A model generated the notes under the pieces. It saw nothing but the letters and a program-made list of their open reading frames with translations, had not been told where the DNA came from and ran no database searches. Positions 24,651 through 40,100 of a stretch of 60,000 bases of DNA are shown here, in pieces. The first letter of the stretch is position 1. The number at the start of each line of letters is the position of its first letter. The stretch is taken from assembly GCF_964204645.1 (NCBI RefSeq), contig NC_134029.1, positions 8,920,850 to 8,980,849 of the forward strand, written 5' to 3'. The position numbers were made by a program, and so were the translations under genes. The stretch comes from Tubulanus polymorphus (lineage: Eukaryota > Nemertea > Palaeonemertea > Tubulaniformes > Tubulanidae).

Positions 24651-24789
24651 GTTTGAGAAAGAAAAACGAAAATAATTGCTCAAGCGCTTGTAATATTATT
24701 CCTTGCAGTTAAAACGACTTAGTCATTAGTAATGTATCATCTACAAGTCACATAACTTCACGGATCGTAAATATTTAAATATATAAGGC

Positions 24790-26830
24790 CGACGGTCGCT
24801 TGCCACGAGACGACGGAGGTAGTGTCCTATCTATGGTTTCGATAGAAACGGTGAATCCGAAATGATTCGAATTGAAATAGTTGTGGCGATTTGGTGATTA
24901 TGTATCGGTGTCAAGTAATAAAACTTCATACATTAGTACATATTTCTTATCTATCTATTCAAAAGGCTTTCCCGCGTTTTTAAGGATACATGGGCACGTT
25001 CCCTGTTCTAATACATTTAACGAATAATTTGACATCATGACTCAAATTATTTTCTGAAGATATTAGCTTATTACATACGTCAAAACGTTTTAAAATTTCG
25101 ACTACATAACAAAATGGCTGTCATTTCACAGCCGAAGCCCTGGGTTCGCGCTATCGACTTTTTCAATTGAAGCAAAAGTCAACCAAAGTTCCGATTCACA
25201 CAAAGCTGTCGAATTTTGAAATACAGTGACTCGTGTACGGCTAACGAGATTTTTTCAACGAAAAATCGATCGACTCCGATTCGCATGTGATTTGCTTCAA
25301 AAGTCAATGAACCCATCATAAGCTAGACCCCCGCTATGATGATTGTTGATCAGTCTTCGCAAATTAAAAGTATACGAGATGTTATATTCATCTTTTCGGA
25401 AACGTGGACCTTAAGTGGCGCGTAGAAAAAAACAACACTACTCGCTGCGAGTGATTGTGCAACTGATTTCCAAGCATTGCCGTTAAAACAACTAATAATA
25501 GACGCAAATCGTGCCTATTTGCGCAGCTTTTGAGAACATAAGTGGCTTAGGTAAATAAAGAGCAAGGGAGACAGGGCCGCGAGTAAGACACGACCAAAGC
25601 ATCATGCGTGCATCGATTTATGGGAATTTGACGCTGTTTTCTTGTCTCTGCACCGGACAGATCGTGTTACCGAAAAGCAGCGACTGGCAACGAAGGGAAA
25701 GTAATCCGACGCCGCGCTGGCAAACGACTGAACAAGGAAAAATCGAGTTCCCTTTCAACGAACGGCGATAAAATAACCTGCCCATATCCGAGGAAGAGAA
25801 AACGCATTATTTTTTTCCAATCGCTCGATTAATAGATAAACAGGATAAACAGGATCACGCGCGAGCTTCGGAGATGACATTAAATTCATTTCCTTCGATG
25901 AATAATATGAACCCTTTTAAAATGAATATATCTTTGATGAGTCGACATTTTGAAGTTTAATATCCGATTACCTACAGTTAACTTACTATACATGCGAGTA
26001 TTAAGTAACCTGAGTTTGCTTTTTTGATCGTATTTTCATCTGGTGGGGCTTTTATTATTTCGAACGATCAACGTTACTTAATGATATTCATATGCATTCT
26101 ACTCTGCATTATTTAAGGGGTTCAGTGTGAGTCGATGTGCACTACGTCATCAATATTGGCGTTTCAAAATAGCAAATAAAATTGTGAACTTTGGCGTTCA
26201 TTTTGTAATTGAATATATTTCATAACTCTTATCTTATGAATTTAAGATATCATTTTCCGAGAGGATGTGGACTACGTCATCAATATATTTTCGAGGCTGG
26301 ACTGGTTGCCGGTCAATTCAATTCAATTTTCGATATATTCGAATTTAATGATAATTTATTTTTTAATTTAACAAAGAGAATAATGACAATAGTGATAATG
26401 TATATAGTAAATGAAGGTAACCGCGTGAGCCTAAGGCTGTACAGGTCACTGCACTTAAACAAAAAAATTTTTAAGAAATAATAACGAATGAACTTTATTG
26501 TTAACCTTAATGTTATATTATTTCATATTAAATAATTGTCGACTAGGCAATAAATGGTTTTTTCAAGGCGCCAAATGACAGTGAGGTTAGTGTTTTTGTT
26601 CCAATAGGCCTGCTATTACAAGGCGACTCAAGTTCATGTACAATCAACTCAAATGTTATACATGTATCCACTGTTTTCCTTACGCGGTGTAATTTTGATA
26701 CCTCGGTTACTTCCCGATAACTGTACCGTATAACGATTGCAATGTTGAATTGCAATGTGATAGCATCTAAAACCAAGAAGTACTAAAACAAATACCATAC
26801 ACAGCACGAGTATAATGAGGACTGTACGTT
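24790..26830. other. Non-coding stretch, nothing recognised
   Basis: No supported gene. 25.4-25.9 kb is CpG-rich. Two near-identical short segments, GTGNACTACGTCATCAATAT, occur at about 26138-26157 and 26267-26286, a local direct duplication. Confidence 0.3.
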
Positions 26831-26832
26831 CG

Positions 26833-27145
26833 ACTGTGGCAATCGAGGATTCCATTTATGGCAAGCGAGGATTCACCACGTTCGGTAGTGTGCATTCAGA
26901 CAACAACTCCCGGATTTCTTCTCAGATTCATTTTAAAATCTAGCAATAATTTTTTATATTCTGCATATAGTGGTAAGTATAAAGTCCACCCTCTATATGA
27001 ACCTTAAGGTCATCTGAGATGATCAAGAGGAGGAATTTCTGATGAGGGAGGCTAAAAATCTAGATGAAAGTTCATTGCAAATGAACTAGATTTTGACAGG
27101 GTTGTCGCACTGATACGCACGCCATCTAGTGGGATACCTGGTGGC
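26833..27145. repeat. Dispersed repeat family R1, copy E
   Basis: Contains the GACTGTGGCAATCGA leader, ATTCCATTTATGGCAAGCGA, ATTCACCACGTTCGGTAGTG and a diverged middle. The conserved TGAACTAGATTTTGACA segment precedes the CTCF-like block at 27119-27132 and CCTGGTGGCACAG. Confidence 0.7.
27119..27132 (-). promoter_or_regulatory. CTCF-like core motif in repeat R1 copy E
   Basis: The minus strand reads CCACTAGATGGCGT: 13 of 14 positions satisfy the CTCF core consensus. Confidence 0.35.
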
Positions 27146-27410
27146 ACAGAGTCGTCATGGATCGAACTTACATATATATTACGGTATATTACGTTCGGGA
27201 GGAAGCCTATGAACACGCATATCGACTGCGTTGATAGCTAAAACAATTTACGTACTCAATACAAAAGCTTCCAATAGAAGTTTTGACAACGTTAGCATAA
27301 CGAATCAAGATTGAAAATAGTTTAACATTAAACGCGATAAACAATTTCATTTTTGTATGGCACTTTAAGCCACACATCGAAACGAAATTTATTTACCAAG
27401 GCTGTAAGCC

Positions 27411-27747
27411 GTATATGGTGGCTGATTCGGGCCACATAAAAAACATGCATGAAGCTGGATCTCCACCAGTTATCTCTTTAAAAATTTTGTTCTTTTCGTT
27501 TTAATGCTTCGTTAAAACCAATTTCAACCAATTTTTGGTTTTAACGGGTCTTTTTCGTTTCAACGCCTCGACCACACTTTTCGGTTTTAACGCGGTCCTT
27601 TAACGCCACGTTTAAACTAGCTTTTCGACTAAACCAACTGAAACGTGGCGTTAAAACGAACAGTGAAAAATGTAAGAAAGATGGTGGAGCTTGAATGTCA
27701 GATTCGTTTTCTTAATATGGCCCGAGTCGGCCGCCACCATCAAGTAC
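27411..27747. mobile_element. Fold-back element with long inverted arms
   Basis: Left-arm words GGTGGC, TTCGGGCCACAT, AACATGCATGAAGCT and CTCCACCA reappear inverted on the right as TGGTGGAGCTTGAATG, ATGGCCCGAGTCGG and GCCGCCACC. Near the right side a perfect 14-bp inverted repeat, TTAACGCCACGTTT/AAACGTGGCGTTAA (27600-27613 and 27641-27654), encloses a 27-bp loop. The left part repeats GTTTTAA/TCAACG words. No coding frame or clear target duplication. Confidence 0.55.
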
Positions 27748-27749
27748 GA

Positions 27750-30040
27750 ATAAATAAGCTTTGAGTATTTTGTCATCAAAAAAGACGAACGATGTGTAAC
27801 TTTCTATATGAAACCTAAATATTGAAGATATATATTATTTGCGGACCGTGTTTTAACCGATTTGAATACTTTTTGCCAATGTTGCCCAATTATATCAAAG
27901 CTCAAAGATATATGTCAACATAACAATCGCTTGATGCAGCCAGGGCGAACTTCGTGGTTATCGGAGTTAGTCGACTAATAGTAGAACTAAGTGAAACCGG
28001 ATGTCAGATAGTCGGAATTATAGTCCAGAAATGGTCAACCATGGGATTGAGCGCGGTCGCTGTATATAGTTCGGACCGGTTAAAAAATGGCCGATGCTGT
28101 GAAAAGACAGAGCTGCTCCAAACGCCAGCCCCTAGCTACGAACACCGAAGTTCCCTCACAAGGACACGCATGCCGCTCAATATCAGGAGAACAAAGGCTA
28201 AGCACGCGTTCTCACTGGACTTTGTCAGCAATAGGCCTAAATAAAAACTTTTTTGACTTACTTATAAATCATATTCGCGATGTAACTCTGCATAGACCTC
28301 GGAACATTTCCCAAGTATTGTCTGTTTCCGAACGTTTAAATGCTTAATATCACTATAACAGTTGATATCGGATGTGTGCATAATGGTAGACACAGCTGAC
28401 GAAATTTCACTCTCTTAACTGCTTCACTCGATCTCCCGATAATCAATCGACAGCTGCTTCGCATAGACAGTGTCGAATTATGCTTCCAGGGCCCCGTCAG
28501 TGAAAGATCACGTCTGTTGCCCTCGGTAATACGATCGTATTGTTGCATAGGTCTACAAGCAAAAACACACGCGCCGCTCCTTAAAAGAATTGTCTGTCAT
28601 CCCCTGGCGTTTGTTACAATTATGAGCATTATAAAGTGTATTAAATGTAGCGTTACTTCTTATACGTCTTATGGGAAGTAAAGTTCAAGCAGTCTGCGGG
28701 AAGTTCACATTGACAGACCAACTGACAGCTAGGCTGCTCTCTTACAATCGCGTCCGAATTCTACATATTTCAACGATTCGTGAAATCGACGAGAAACGCT
28801 TAATTAAGATATTGCTTGTTTGTTGCACCGACCAGAGCAGAAGTTGCGCAGCGATCGACAAATAGATTGATAAATACTGATAAACATTGAACGCTTTATT
28901 AACCGAGGCTACGGCTCGTTGGCATCTGTTACAACCTGTTAAAACATCGGCCGACATCGATGACGTATAAGCGCCCCAAACATTATCAGACATACCACGT
29001 CTCAACCAAATCTGAACAAATACCGATTTCGTTCGACATTACGTTTGCTAACAATTATAACTTAAATTGCGATATACATGTATAAGTAAGATGCAACTCA
29101 GATGTTGTGGCACATCCATGATGTTGTAATTAAAAGCCACGTTTGTTCAAACATAATTTCTCGATTGATACAAAACAATGTGGAGAAAATGTCATTGAAG
29201 CAGCAAGCGAACGATGATATGCATATAGTTTTTCTAGATAAATGGGATACGTCATTATACACCGACGGGATTTCCGAGACAACACTGACATTTCCTATTC
29301 GGTAGAGTGGATCCACCACTGTCCAAAGTCGCCATGGTCAAACAGTTCAACCGCCAAATAACGAGCTAAAGGTCCGAGCTCTTATTTTGAATTTATTAAA
29401 ACAATTTGATAATCTATTGATGAACTAATTACGGTACACGAGTCTTACATTTCGCAACGAGTTGGTTTTCTTGCTCCGTAAATCGGCATCTGCGGTTGTC
29501 CCTTAGTGCAGTTCGCCACTTCCCGTTAGTCTTCTAGCATTCCCAGGTAATTAGACCCACTTGTCTCAAACGTGTTGACGGAAAACGTCGCGTACTGACA
29601 CAATATGGTCCTAATTGACTCGGAGTAGTTGAGTAAAGTACGTGTTCTGGCTACACTCGAGCGTATAACGTTGTCAACTAACCAGTGCTTTACGTCGTGC
29701 GGGCTTGTCACTCCATCATATACATTTTGCCTTGGCGGACATCGCGGCAACCAAAGAAACCGTTACATTTTTACAAATATAACAGACGTCGTGCGCATAG
29801 AAGGAATGCCAGCGGAGAATTAATAATGGCGAATTCATACTAATTTTCTTCCAGCTCAATGACAATGAAATCAGTGTTAAGAGCAGTATACGTCGAATTA
29901 AAAATATTCAAATAGGTTCCGTGCAGCGATAAAGGGTTTTCTGCACAGCCACGCTGTGAAAATATAGCAATGGCGGGATCCGAACCTGGTGCGGTAACTG
30001 TGCTGACGTAAACGTATGATTAGATATGATCCTGAAAATA
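27750..30040. other. Non-coding stretch, nothing recognised
   Basis: Only short frames on both strands. Around 29970-29995 the minus strand reads CAGGTTCGGATCCCGCC, a B-box-like word, but no cloverleaf or A box at the right distance is convincing. Confidence 0.3.
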
Positions 30041-30049
30041 ACTGGTTAA

Positions 30050-30241
30050 AGCCCAACGCACACGGCACCGAAAAAACGTTTCTCGTGAAAAAACGTGTTC
30101 GCTGTTTTTTGTTATGCCGTGTGCGGGGGAGGCAAAACACAAAACCCCGAACTGAATAACGTTTCACACGAGCAAAAAACGTTTTCTGAAAAACTTGTTT
30201 TCTGTTTCGGCGAAACAAATGTTTTGCCGTGTGCGTTGGGC
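30050..30241. mobile_element. TTAA-flanked TIR element, about 190 bp
   Basis: The left end AGCCCAACGCACACGGCA is inverted at the right end (TGCCGTGTGCGTTGGGC), with TTAA on both sides (30046-30049 and 30242-30245). TTAA duplication is the hallmark of piggyBac-type insertion (also Kolobok). Inner words AACGTTT and AAAAACGTTTTCTGAAAAAC are partly inverted. There is no transposase, so it is non-autonomous. A related right end is at 9506-9521 and a related left end near 31795. Confidence 0.6.
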
Positions 30242-30548
30242 TTAAGAGATTGCCTAAGATGCCCACGTGTGGAGCGCTCCTATTGTATGCCATCGTACTG
30301 AGGAGCTACGTTGAATCGGTGTTGAATTACACCGGATAATAACTAAATATCACAATTACGGAGACAGGAGATACTCGTAAATTCTTGATTTGTAGTTTCA
30401 TTTGAATCTTGGGAATTTGTTTTGTCGAATAATCAAACGAAATTGCCGATTTGCATTCCTGAGTCACCCTCGCACGCAGCGCGCAGGTACAATACGATAA
30501 GCATGTTAAGTCGAGATGATACATAATATCCGCGTAAGACTAAGACAA

Positions 30549-30760
30549 GAGAAATCCCACAATAATTCAGGCAAAAATTATTAATTTCTTGAGTGAAAGA
30601 GAAAATATTTGAGCGACGTTGTGGCTAAACACTATAAGCCATCATCACAGGCGTATTGACAATGGCTATATAATAGTCCTTACACAAAGCTACGCTCAAA
30701 TATATACCTTATCACTCAAGAAATTTACATCTTAGGCTGAATCATAGTGGGATTTCTCTC
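30549..30760 (-). mobile_element. Palindromic element with hammerhead-like core, copy H3
   Basis: Arms of about 70 bp: GAGAAATCCCACAATAATTC, TTAATTTCTTGAGTG and ATATTTGAGCG on the left are matched inverted on the right (CGCTCAAATATAT, CACTCAAGAAATTTA, GAATCATAGTGGGATTTCTC). On the minus strand the centre (30651-30615) reads CCTGTGATGATGGCTTATAG, then TTTAGCCACAACGTC. This corresponds to copy H1's hammerhead-like core, with a 2-bp insertion and a mutated GAAA box. Confidence 0.55.
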
Positions 30761-31890
30761 GAATATCCAAGTGTAAAACACACATCCTTTTGGCGAATTG
30801 ATTTGATTTGGTACCGGCAGCCGGTCTCTCTATCATAATATCACATCGAGTTAGGTCGAGAAAATAAAATAATTTGTTTCCTCGCGCTGAATATTTGTTT
30901 TCTCGGGTCAATATTTGTTTCCTTTCTGTCATATTTGTTTTTAGATTTTTCGTGCTCGAAAAATCTCAGCCCGGCCAAAATCAGCCACCACAGGTTTCTG
31001 CTGATATTCGACTCGAATCCGAAATCGACTGAAATCTTAAGGTTCTCTCATCTAATCCTGTTAGAAAAACAAGCAAACGGTTCTACTCGTCATGCTAGTA
31101 GGCAGTTCATATAGTTATTATCATTGTTCCGTATTTGCAGTGCCTAAACTTTTTAAATATAAGTATAATCATAGTAACAATAGGGCTTTCAACGAAAGTG
31201 GTAGAAAACCCCAATTAGACATAACTACCGGTTCATTAAACAAAACGACGCAATAAGTCGGATAGTTTTCGTGTAATTTAAGCAAATTATCAGATAATCT
31301 GGTTTGTTTCGTGTCGCATTGTTAAAGCCACGAAATCTAAGCGGTGCCGACACATCAGAATACGTAGGTAAGGAATTTCGGTATTCAGTTAGCGTTGGCT
31401 AATTCAATTTATCCCAGGTCACGTTCTACTGATAAAACTTTGCATGTTTAGATTGGAACAATTCTTCGATTTTGCTACATCGAGTTCGGTGGTTTATCGG
31501 CGGATTAACATTGCTAATGAATTTGATTCAATTTTAATGAAGACTCAAATTGCTGTTAGCGTGTAGTAGTGCCAAGTACTACGAGTCAGCAGTCAATGCT
31601 ATTGAGTTGGAAACTGAAGTAGGGGTTTCTATCAATATTTGCTATCGTACTTCAATTAGGTACATTCCAGCGAATGTCGGTACTTAATAAAACCCTCTAG
31701 ATGTAGTATTTGATTGTATCCGATATCTGTGTCTATTAATATTATATATTTGTGCCGAGGAATGAAACACAGGGACTTGCTCATTGAGGATAAGGCCCAG
31801 CGTACACGACACATGTTGTGTTGCGTTAGAACAGGTTTTTCAGAAAATGTTTGAAGTGTGACCGTAAACGAAGGAATAATCGCCGCGCAC
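30761..31890. other. Non-coding stretch, nothing recognised
   Basis: No supported gene. A truncated relative of the TTAA element's left end (GGCCCAGCGTACACGAC) lies near 31795. Confidence 0.3.
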
Positions 31891-31893
31891 CGA

Positions 31894-32150
31894 ATTAATT
31901 GAACCGAAGAAAGCCACTAAAAGAAAATCTGAAGACAGCGGCGCCGGTGAATTCAAAAAAAAATCTAAGCCTGCTGCTATCAAATATAGATATGGTGTCG
32001 TCTGTCCTGACTTTATCGTATATTAATTGAATCGAGGAGAGCCACTGAAAGAAAATCTGAAGACAGAGGTGCCGAAACGGCGAATTTTAAAAAAAACCTA
32101 AATATGCTGCCCCAACCAATATAGATATGGAATCGGCTGTCCTGACTTGT
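31894..32150 (+). repeat. Tandem duplication, unit about 128 bp
   Basis: Two head-to-tail units start at 31894 and 32022 (ATTAATTGAA...). They share GCCACT, AAAGAAAATCTGAAGACAG, AATATAGATATGG and GGCTGTCCTGACTT. The first unit reads as a Lys-rich open frame (EPKKATKRKSEDSG...) ending in a stop at the junction. The second has the same start but is interrupted. A GTAAGT follows the second unit. It could be a decayed exon or a non-coding duplicate; the family is not recognised. Confidence 0.6.
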
Positions 32151-32619
32151 CTACCTCTGTAAGTCAACTGAATAATGATACAATGGTTCGCTGCTGAATA
32201 ATTATTCCAGCTGATGCTGATGAAGCGTAAGTGGGTGATTTCATTTTTCTCGCCAATTTAGCTTTCACAAAATAAGTTTATGTGATATTATGTGATATGG
32301 TGTAAATGTTCACACAATTCGTGAGAATTGGTCATTCTTTCGCGCATTTCGAAACTTTGACGGAGAAGTCCACCGATGTGTTTGACGATTATCTTTTCGG
32401 ACAAAGTCAACAGATTTTTTTTCTAACTTCATGTTGAAAAAAACTGAACATAATAGAGCACATGTTAGAGCACTGTTGAAGGAAGTTCAAATTCACGTTT
32501 AATGCACGAATGGATGCGGTATTGCCATTGTTTGTTGCTTTTTTCGAAGAAACACTTTTGGATATCACCAGGGTCTACGTTGTAAGTAAAAATCTTGTTG
32601 AACTTCGTTGATGTTATCA

Positions 32620-32893
32620 CATCCTCCATCGGCAGGGAGGCGAACCTGATGGCATCGCTACACGCAGCCACGGCACGAATCCCTGCCACAGTGGACCGGT
32701 TGAGCAGATTTTGCTCGTTGTATAATCGCTGACGCAAATTTCACGGTAGAACTATAAATGGGAAAACCCGGGCTGAAATGAAACTGGATTTCTGGTTTGC
32801 TAATACTCACATAATCTAAGCTGTGCATGTAGCTGCGCACTCGGTCTAGTGTGGCAGGGTTTCGTACCGTGGCAATCCCTGCAGAGGAGGATG
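32620..32893. mobile_element. MULE-like MITE, copy M2 (perfect 9-bp TSD)
   Basis: Flanked by exact copies of ATGTTATCA (32611-32619 and 32894-32902). It has CATCCTCC/GGAGGATG termini and long inverted arms sharing GCCACGGCACGAATCCCTGCC with its inverse. The internal TTGCTCGTTGTATAATCGCT and GGGAAAACCCGGGCT segments are shared with M1 and M4. The right-end B-box word has been lost by a small deletion. Non-coding. Confidence 0.85.
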
Positions 32894-33027
32894 ATGTTAT
32901 CAGGGTCGTTTAAGGCAGGGCAAGATGGCAAATTTTGGAAAAGTGCCCTCTTTGCAAATATTATTGTTATATCTTATAGAACTGTCCATTTGTTGTAGGT
33001 TACTTTAAAAGATACATTTAAAAACCC

Positions 33028-33800
33028 TCCAACAAAAAACTTGTTTTGTATAGTACAAGCATGGATGTGGTCCATTAATGATTCCCAGAAGGAAAGTATG
33101 TTTGGGATCGTTCGAGATGTTATAACTTCCGAAGCTAGGGGGATCTAATGATTTGTGGAGAAATCTGCTAACGCGAACGTTAGAACAAATATCTTCAAAA
33201 TCCTCTTTAATTGTTGCCCATAACGCTATCATATTTTTTCGAGTCCATACATAATTTATCATTAAATACCACTCCGACCTATCACGGTGTCATGTGTGCC
33301 ACTTACAGGTTACGTTATGTATTCCAGCGGATTATTCTACGTGATTGGGGACGGGATGATAACTACTTATTTAAAACATTACTAAACTAAAACCTGTTTT
33401 ATATAGAACAAGCACGTGTGTGTATATATTAATGATTCCGAGAAGGAAAATATGTTCGATATCGTTCGAGATACTATAAATTCCGAGTGGCGCAGTGGCT
33501 AAATGGTCATTGGTCTCATCAATCCAGGGTTTATGGGTTCGAACCCTGGTGGCGAGTTTCTTGGTCAAAGGCTCTTTGGTCTCTCCCTATTTGGGAAAAA
33601 GAAATATGGAACCCGCTAATAATGGCCTGCGTGGCGCTAAAAAAAACCCGAAGCTAGGGGATCCAATTATTTGTGCAGAAATAGCTCTTGCAAAATCCTC
33701 TTTAGATTTTGGCCAGGTTGTAATTATGTCATTTACAGGTGACAGCATGTATTCCAGTGGATCATTCTACTTGGTTGTTGACGGGCTCGTAGTGACTTAT
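33028..33800 (+). repeat. Tandem duplication, unit about 355 bp, with a SINE in the second copy
   Basis: Unit 1 (about 33028-33375) and unit 2 (about 33383-33800) align in order: TAATGATTCC, AGAAGGAAA, ATCGTTCGAGAT, CGAAGCTAGGGG, AAATCCTCTTTA, then TATTCCAG and GACGGG. Unit 2 is longer because a tRNA-derived SINE (33485-33649) interrupts it. Near the 3' side each unit holds a short open segment after TTACAG with the shared pattern MYSSG-FY--DG---TY. That segment could be a duplicated exon or chance. Confidence 0.7.
33485..33649 (+). mobile_element. tRNA-derived SINE
   Basis: The head contains an A box (TGGCGCAGTGG, 33488-33498) and a B box (GGTTCGAACC, 33536-33545) at tRNA-like spacing. A non-tRNA body follows (GGTCTCTCCCTATTTGGG, AACCCGCTAATAATGGCC), and the element ends in an A-rich tail (GCTAAAAAAAAC). 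The neighbouring duplicate at 33.1 kb shows the empty site (ACTTCCGAAGCTAGG), so the extra sequence in unit 2 is an insertion. It is not a functional tRNA: the anticodon and acceptor stems are poor. Confidence 0.75.
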
Positions 33801-33899
33801 CACATCGACAAGGTGTCGCCTGAAAAACTAATGTGCGTAATACCAACGATTCATAAAAGTTTTATGTTACGATATGTATGTATATATTCCTGTTTATGA

Positions 33900-35008
33900 T
33901 AACGTTGGTAATACGCTCAATATAGAATAACCACGCACAATCAGTGAAGCGTCAGAGTTGGTACTGGGCTACGTTTAGAAGATTCAACCAGACAATACCA
34001 CGCAACCAAGGGAGAGCTCAGTGACTGAGCTTTAAAGTTATCGCTGAATGAATGTGTTGTAACATTCTGTGAGTAAGTAAGTCATATTGATATTAGTAAT
34101 TTCATTGAACTCCAATCCAATAAGAAATTATAATATCATTAAATGGTCGAAGGTTTGGTGACTATAGAGCCTGTGATTTTTTTCAAACATTGTGGACTGG
34201 AGTATAATACGCAGGCCTAGCAATGATACGAACCACGAGTATTTTTCACCTGTTTTTATCATTTTTGTAAACAGTGCTTTGATTGATTGTACTTGAAACT
34301 TCGTACATATGTTATTTCGAAAAAAACCAATTATCATTTGTTCTGACTGCAAGGCTGGATGCCAAACCCTGTTAATAATATGGTTGTTTTTTTGTTTTTT
34401 TTTTTCTTCTATAGATAATTTGGTTTATATACTTTGGGCAGTCAACTTGACTAAAAAGTCAACGTTACTAAAAAGGTAAAATCAACAAAATTCATCAGCT
34501 TTAGTCATCTACATATTAATTGCTAAATCAACTACTGGTATTTCAACAACAAAAAATCTGAAGGTGTCTTCTCAAATAAAGATTTAAGTAAATTTCAATG
34601 AGATCCAAAGGTGTCTCGCCGGAAGAAAAACATTTAGTAAGTAAATGCTGATGGATAAACTGTCTCGGTTGTTCGTAGAGAGCGTAGACTACCTTTTGAG
34701 TGAACAAAACCGCGTTTTGGTTTGAACGTGGCAACAAATTGGACTCGAATATGTTAGTAAATTTATCATGATTATTTGGTTCAATGTTTAGTGAAAGTTT
34801 TTCCAAATATTAGTGTACTTTCATACCGGATACTTTGACAAATCCCTGGTATAGTAACAAGACCGCTTGCTTTAGATATGTCACTGGAAGGAAATAGTAT
34901 TTACATTCAACCAAAAGTATATAGTACCAATAGTATCTTTACTAAAATCTTTTGTTCATCTTTGCTGCCAATATTCTTTTGGTAAATCTTCCAATACATA
35001 TCTTACAG
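33900..35008. other. Non-coding stretch upstream of SLC22 gene
   Basis: AT-rich, with a poly-T/pyrimidine tract near 34388-34410 and only short frames. TTACAG at 35003-35008 may be a splice acceptor of a 5'UTR exon for the transporter. No promoter element is identified. Confidence 0.3.
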
Positions 35009-35032
35009 TGTGTTCCATTCTGAAACCTGGCA

Positions 35033-39385
<4,353 letters not shown>

Positions 39386-40100
39386 TAAATAGTTTCGTAC
39401 TTCATTAGATTTTCTGCTACTTCACCGAAACCCTATACTATTGCTATTCTGCAGCTAATCATTGTTATATTCTCATCATTATTATTATCATCATTCCCCC
39501 TTCACACTTACTGAAATGGTATGACTAAGCATACTTTACTCCTTAGTTCGTTGAAATCATGCCTACGGTGCGTTGACAATATTGGTGCGTTGTATATTCA
39601 ATTCATCAGACCCTGTACTCACTTCCAGGCTCTAAACATCGAAAATTAACGCGTAGTCAAACAGCATCCATAAACGTGTCTGACGTGAAAACTAACGTCA
39701 CCCACGAACATACGAAACGCGCATTTGTTTTCGAGCATCCGTGCGTATGACCTAGTTAGATGTTTTTTAGTTTGGTCTCAGCCAAATCAGTCTTCAAGTC
39801 AACGTTCAGTTTATCCGTTTACATGGCGATCATTTGTTGTTTTGGCGTATAAATATATAGTATATATTTTAGTTATACATTTCATATTTGTATATCTCTT
39901 TATGACATGTTGTAATTTTATTGTGGAAATAAATTTATTTATTATTTATTTATTTACCATCATCGGGTTGCATGGTAATGAGTACATCAACATTTAATTC
40001 CTTGTCATTGGAGTTAGGTCAAACAGCTGGGCCGTTTGACCTAGTATTAAGCTTATTGTAAACATTACGAATTTGTAATCTAATAATAAACGTCAAGCAG
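39386..40100 (+). other. SLC22 3' region
   Basis: Sequence following the transporter stop codon, likely 3'UTR and flank. It holds a TCATTATTATTATCATCATT tract near 39473-39495 and TTTATTT repeats at 39932-39955. Confidence 0.4.
39928..39933 (+). terminator. Candidate polyadenylation signal for SLC22 gene
   Basis: AATAAA about 540 bp after the stop codon, followed by TTTATTT repeats. It is the first canonical hexamer I see downstream of the stop codon, and would give a moderate-length 3'UTR. Confidence 0.35.

Noticed and set aside
29965-30010. tRNA-like B box on the minus strand
   Set aside because: No matching A box or cloverleaf; a single 15-base resemblance is not enough.
33485-33556. Functional tRNA gene
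   Set aside because: A and B boxes are present, but the anticodon and acceptor stems do not pair and the sequence continues into a SINE body with an A-rich tail.
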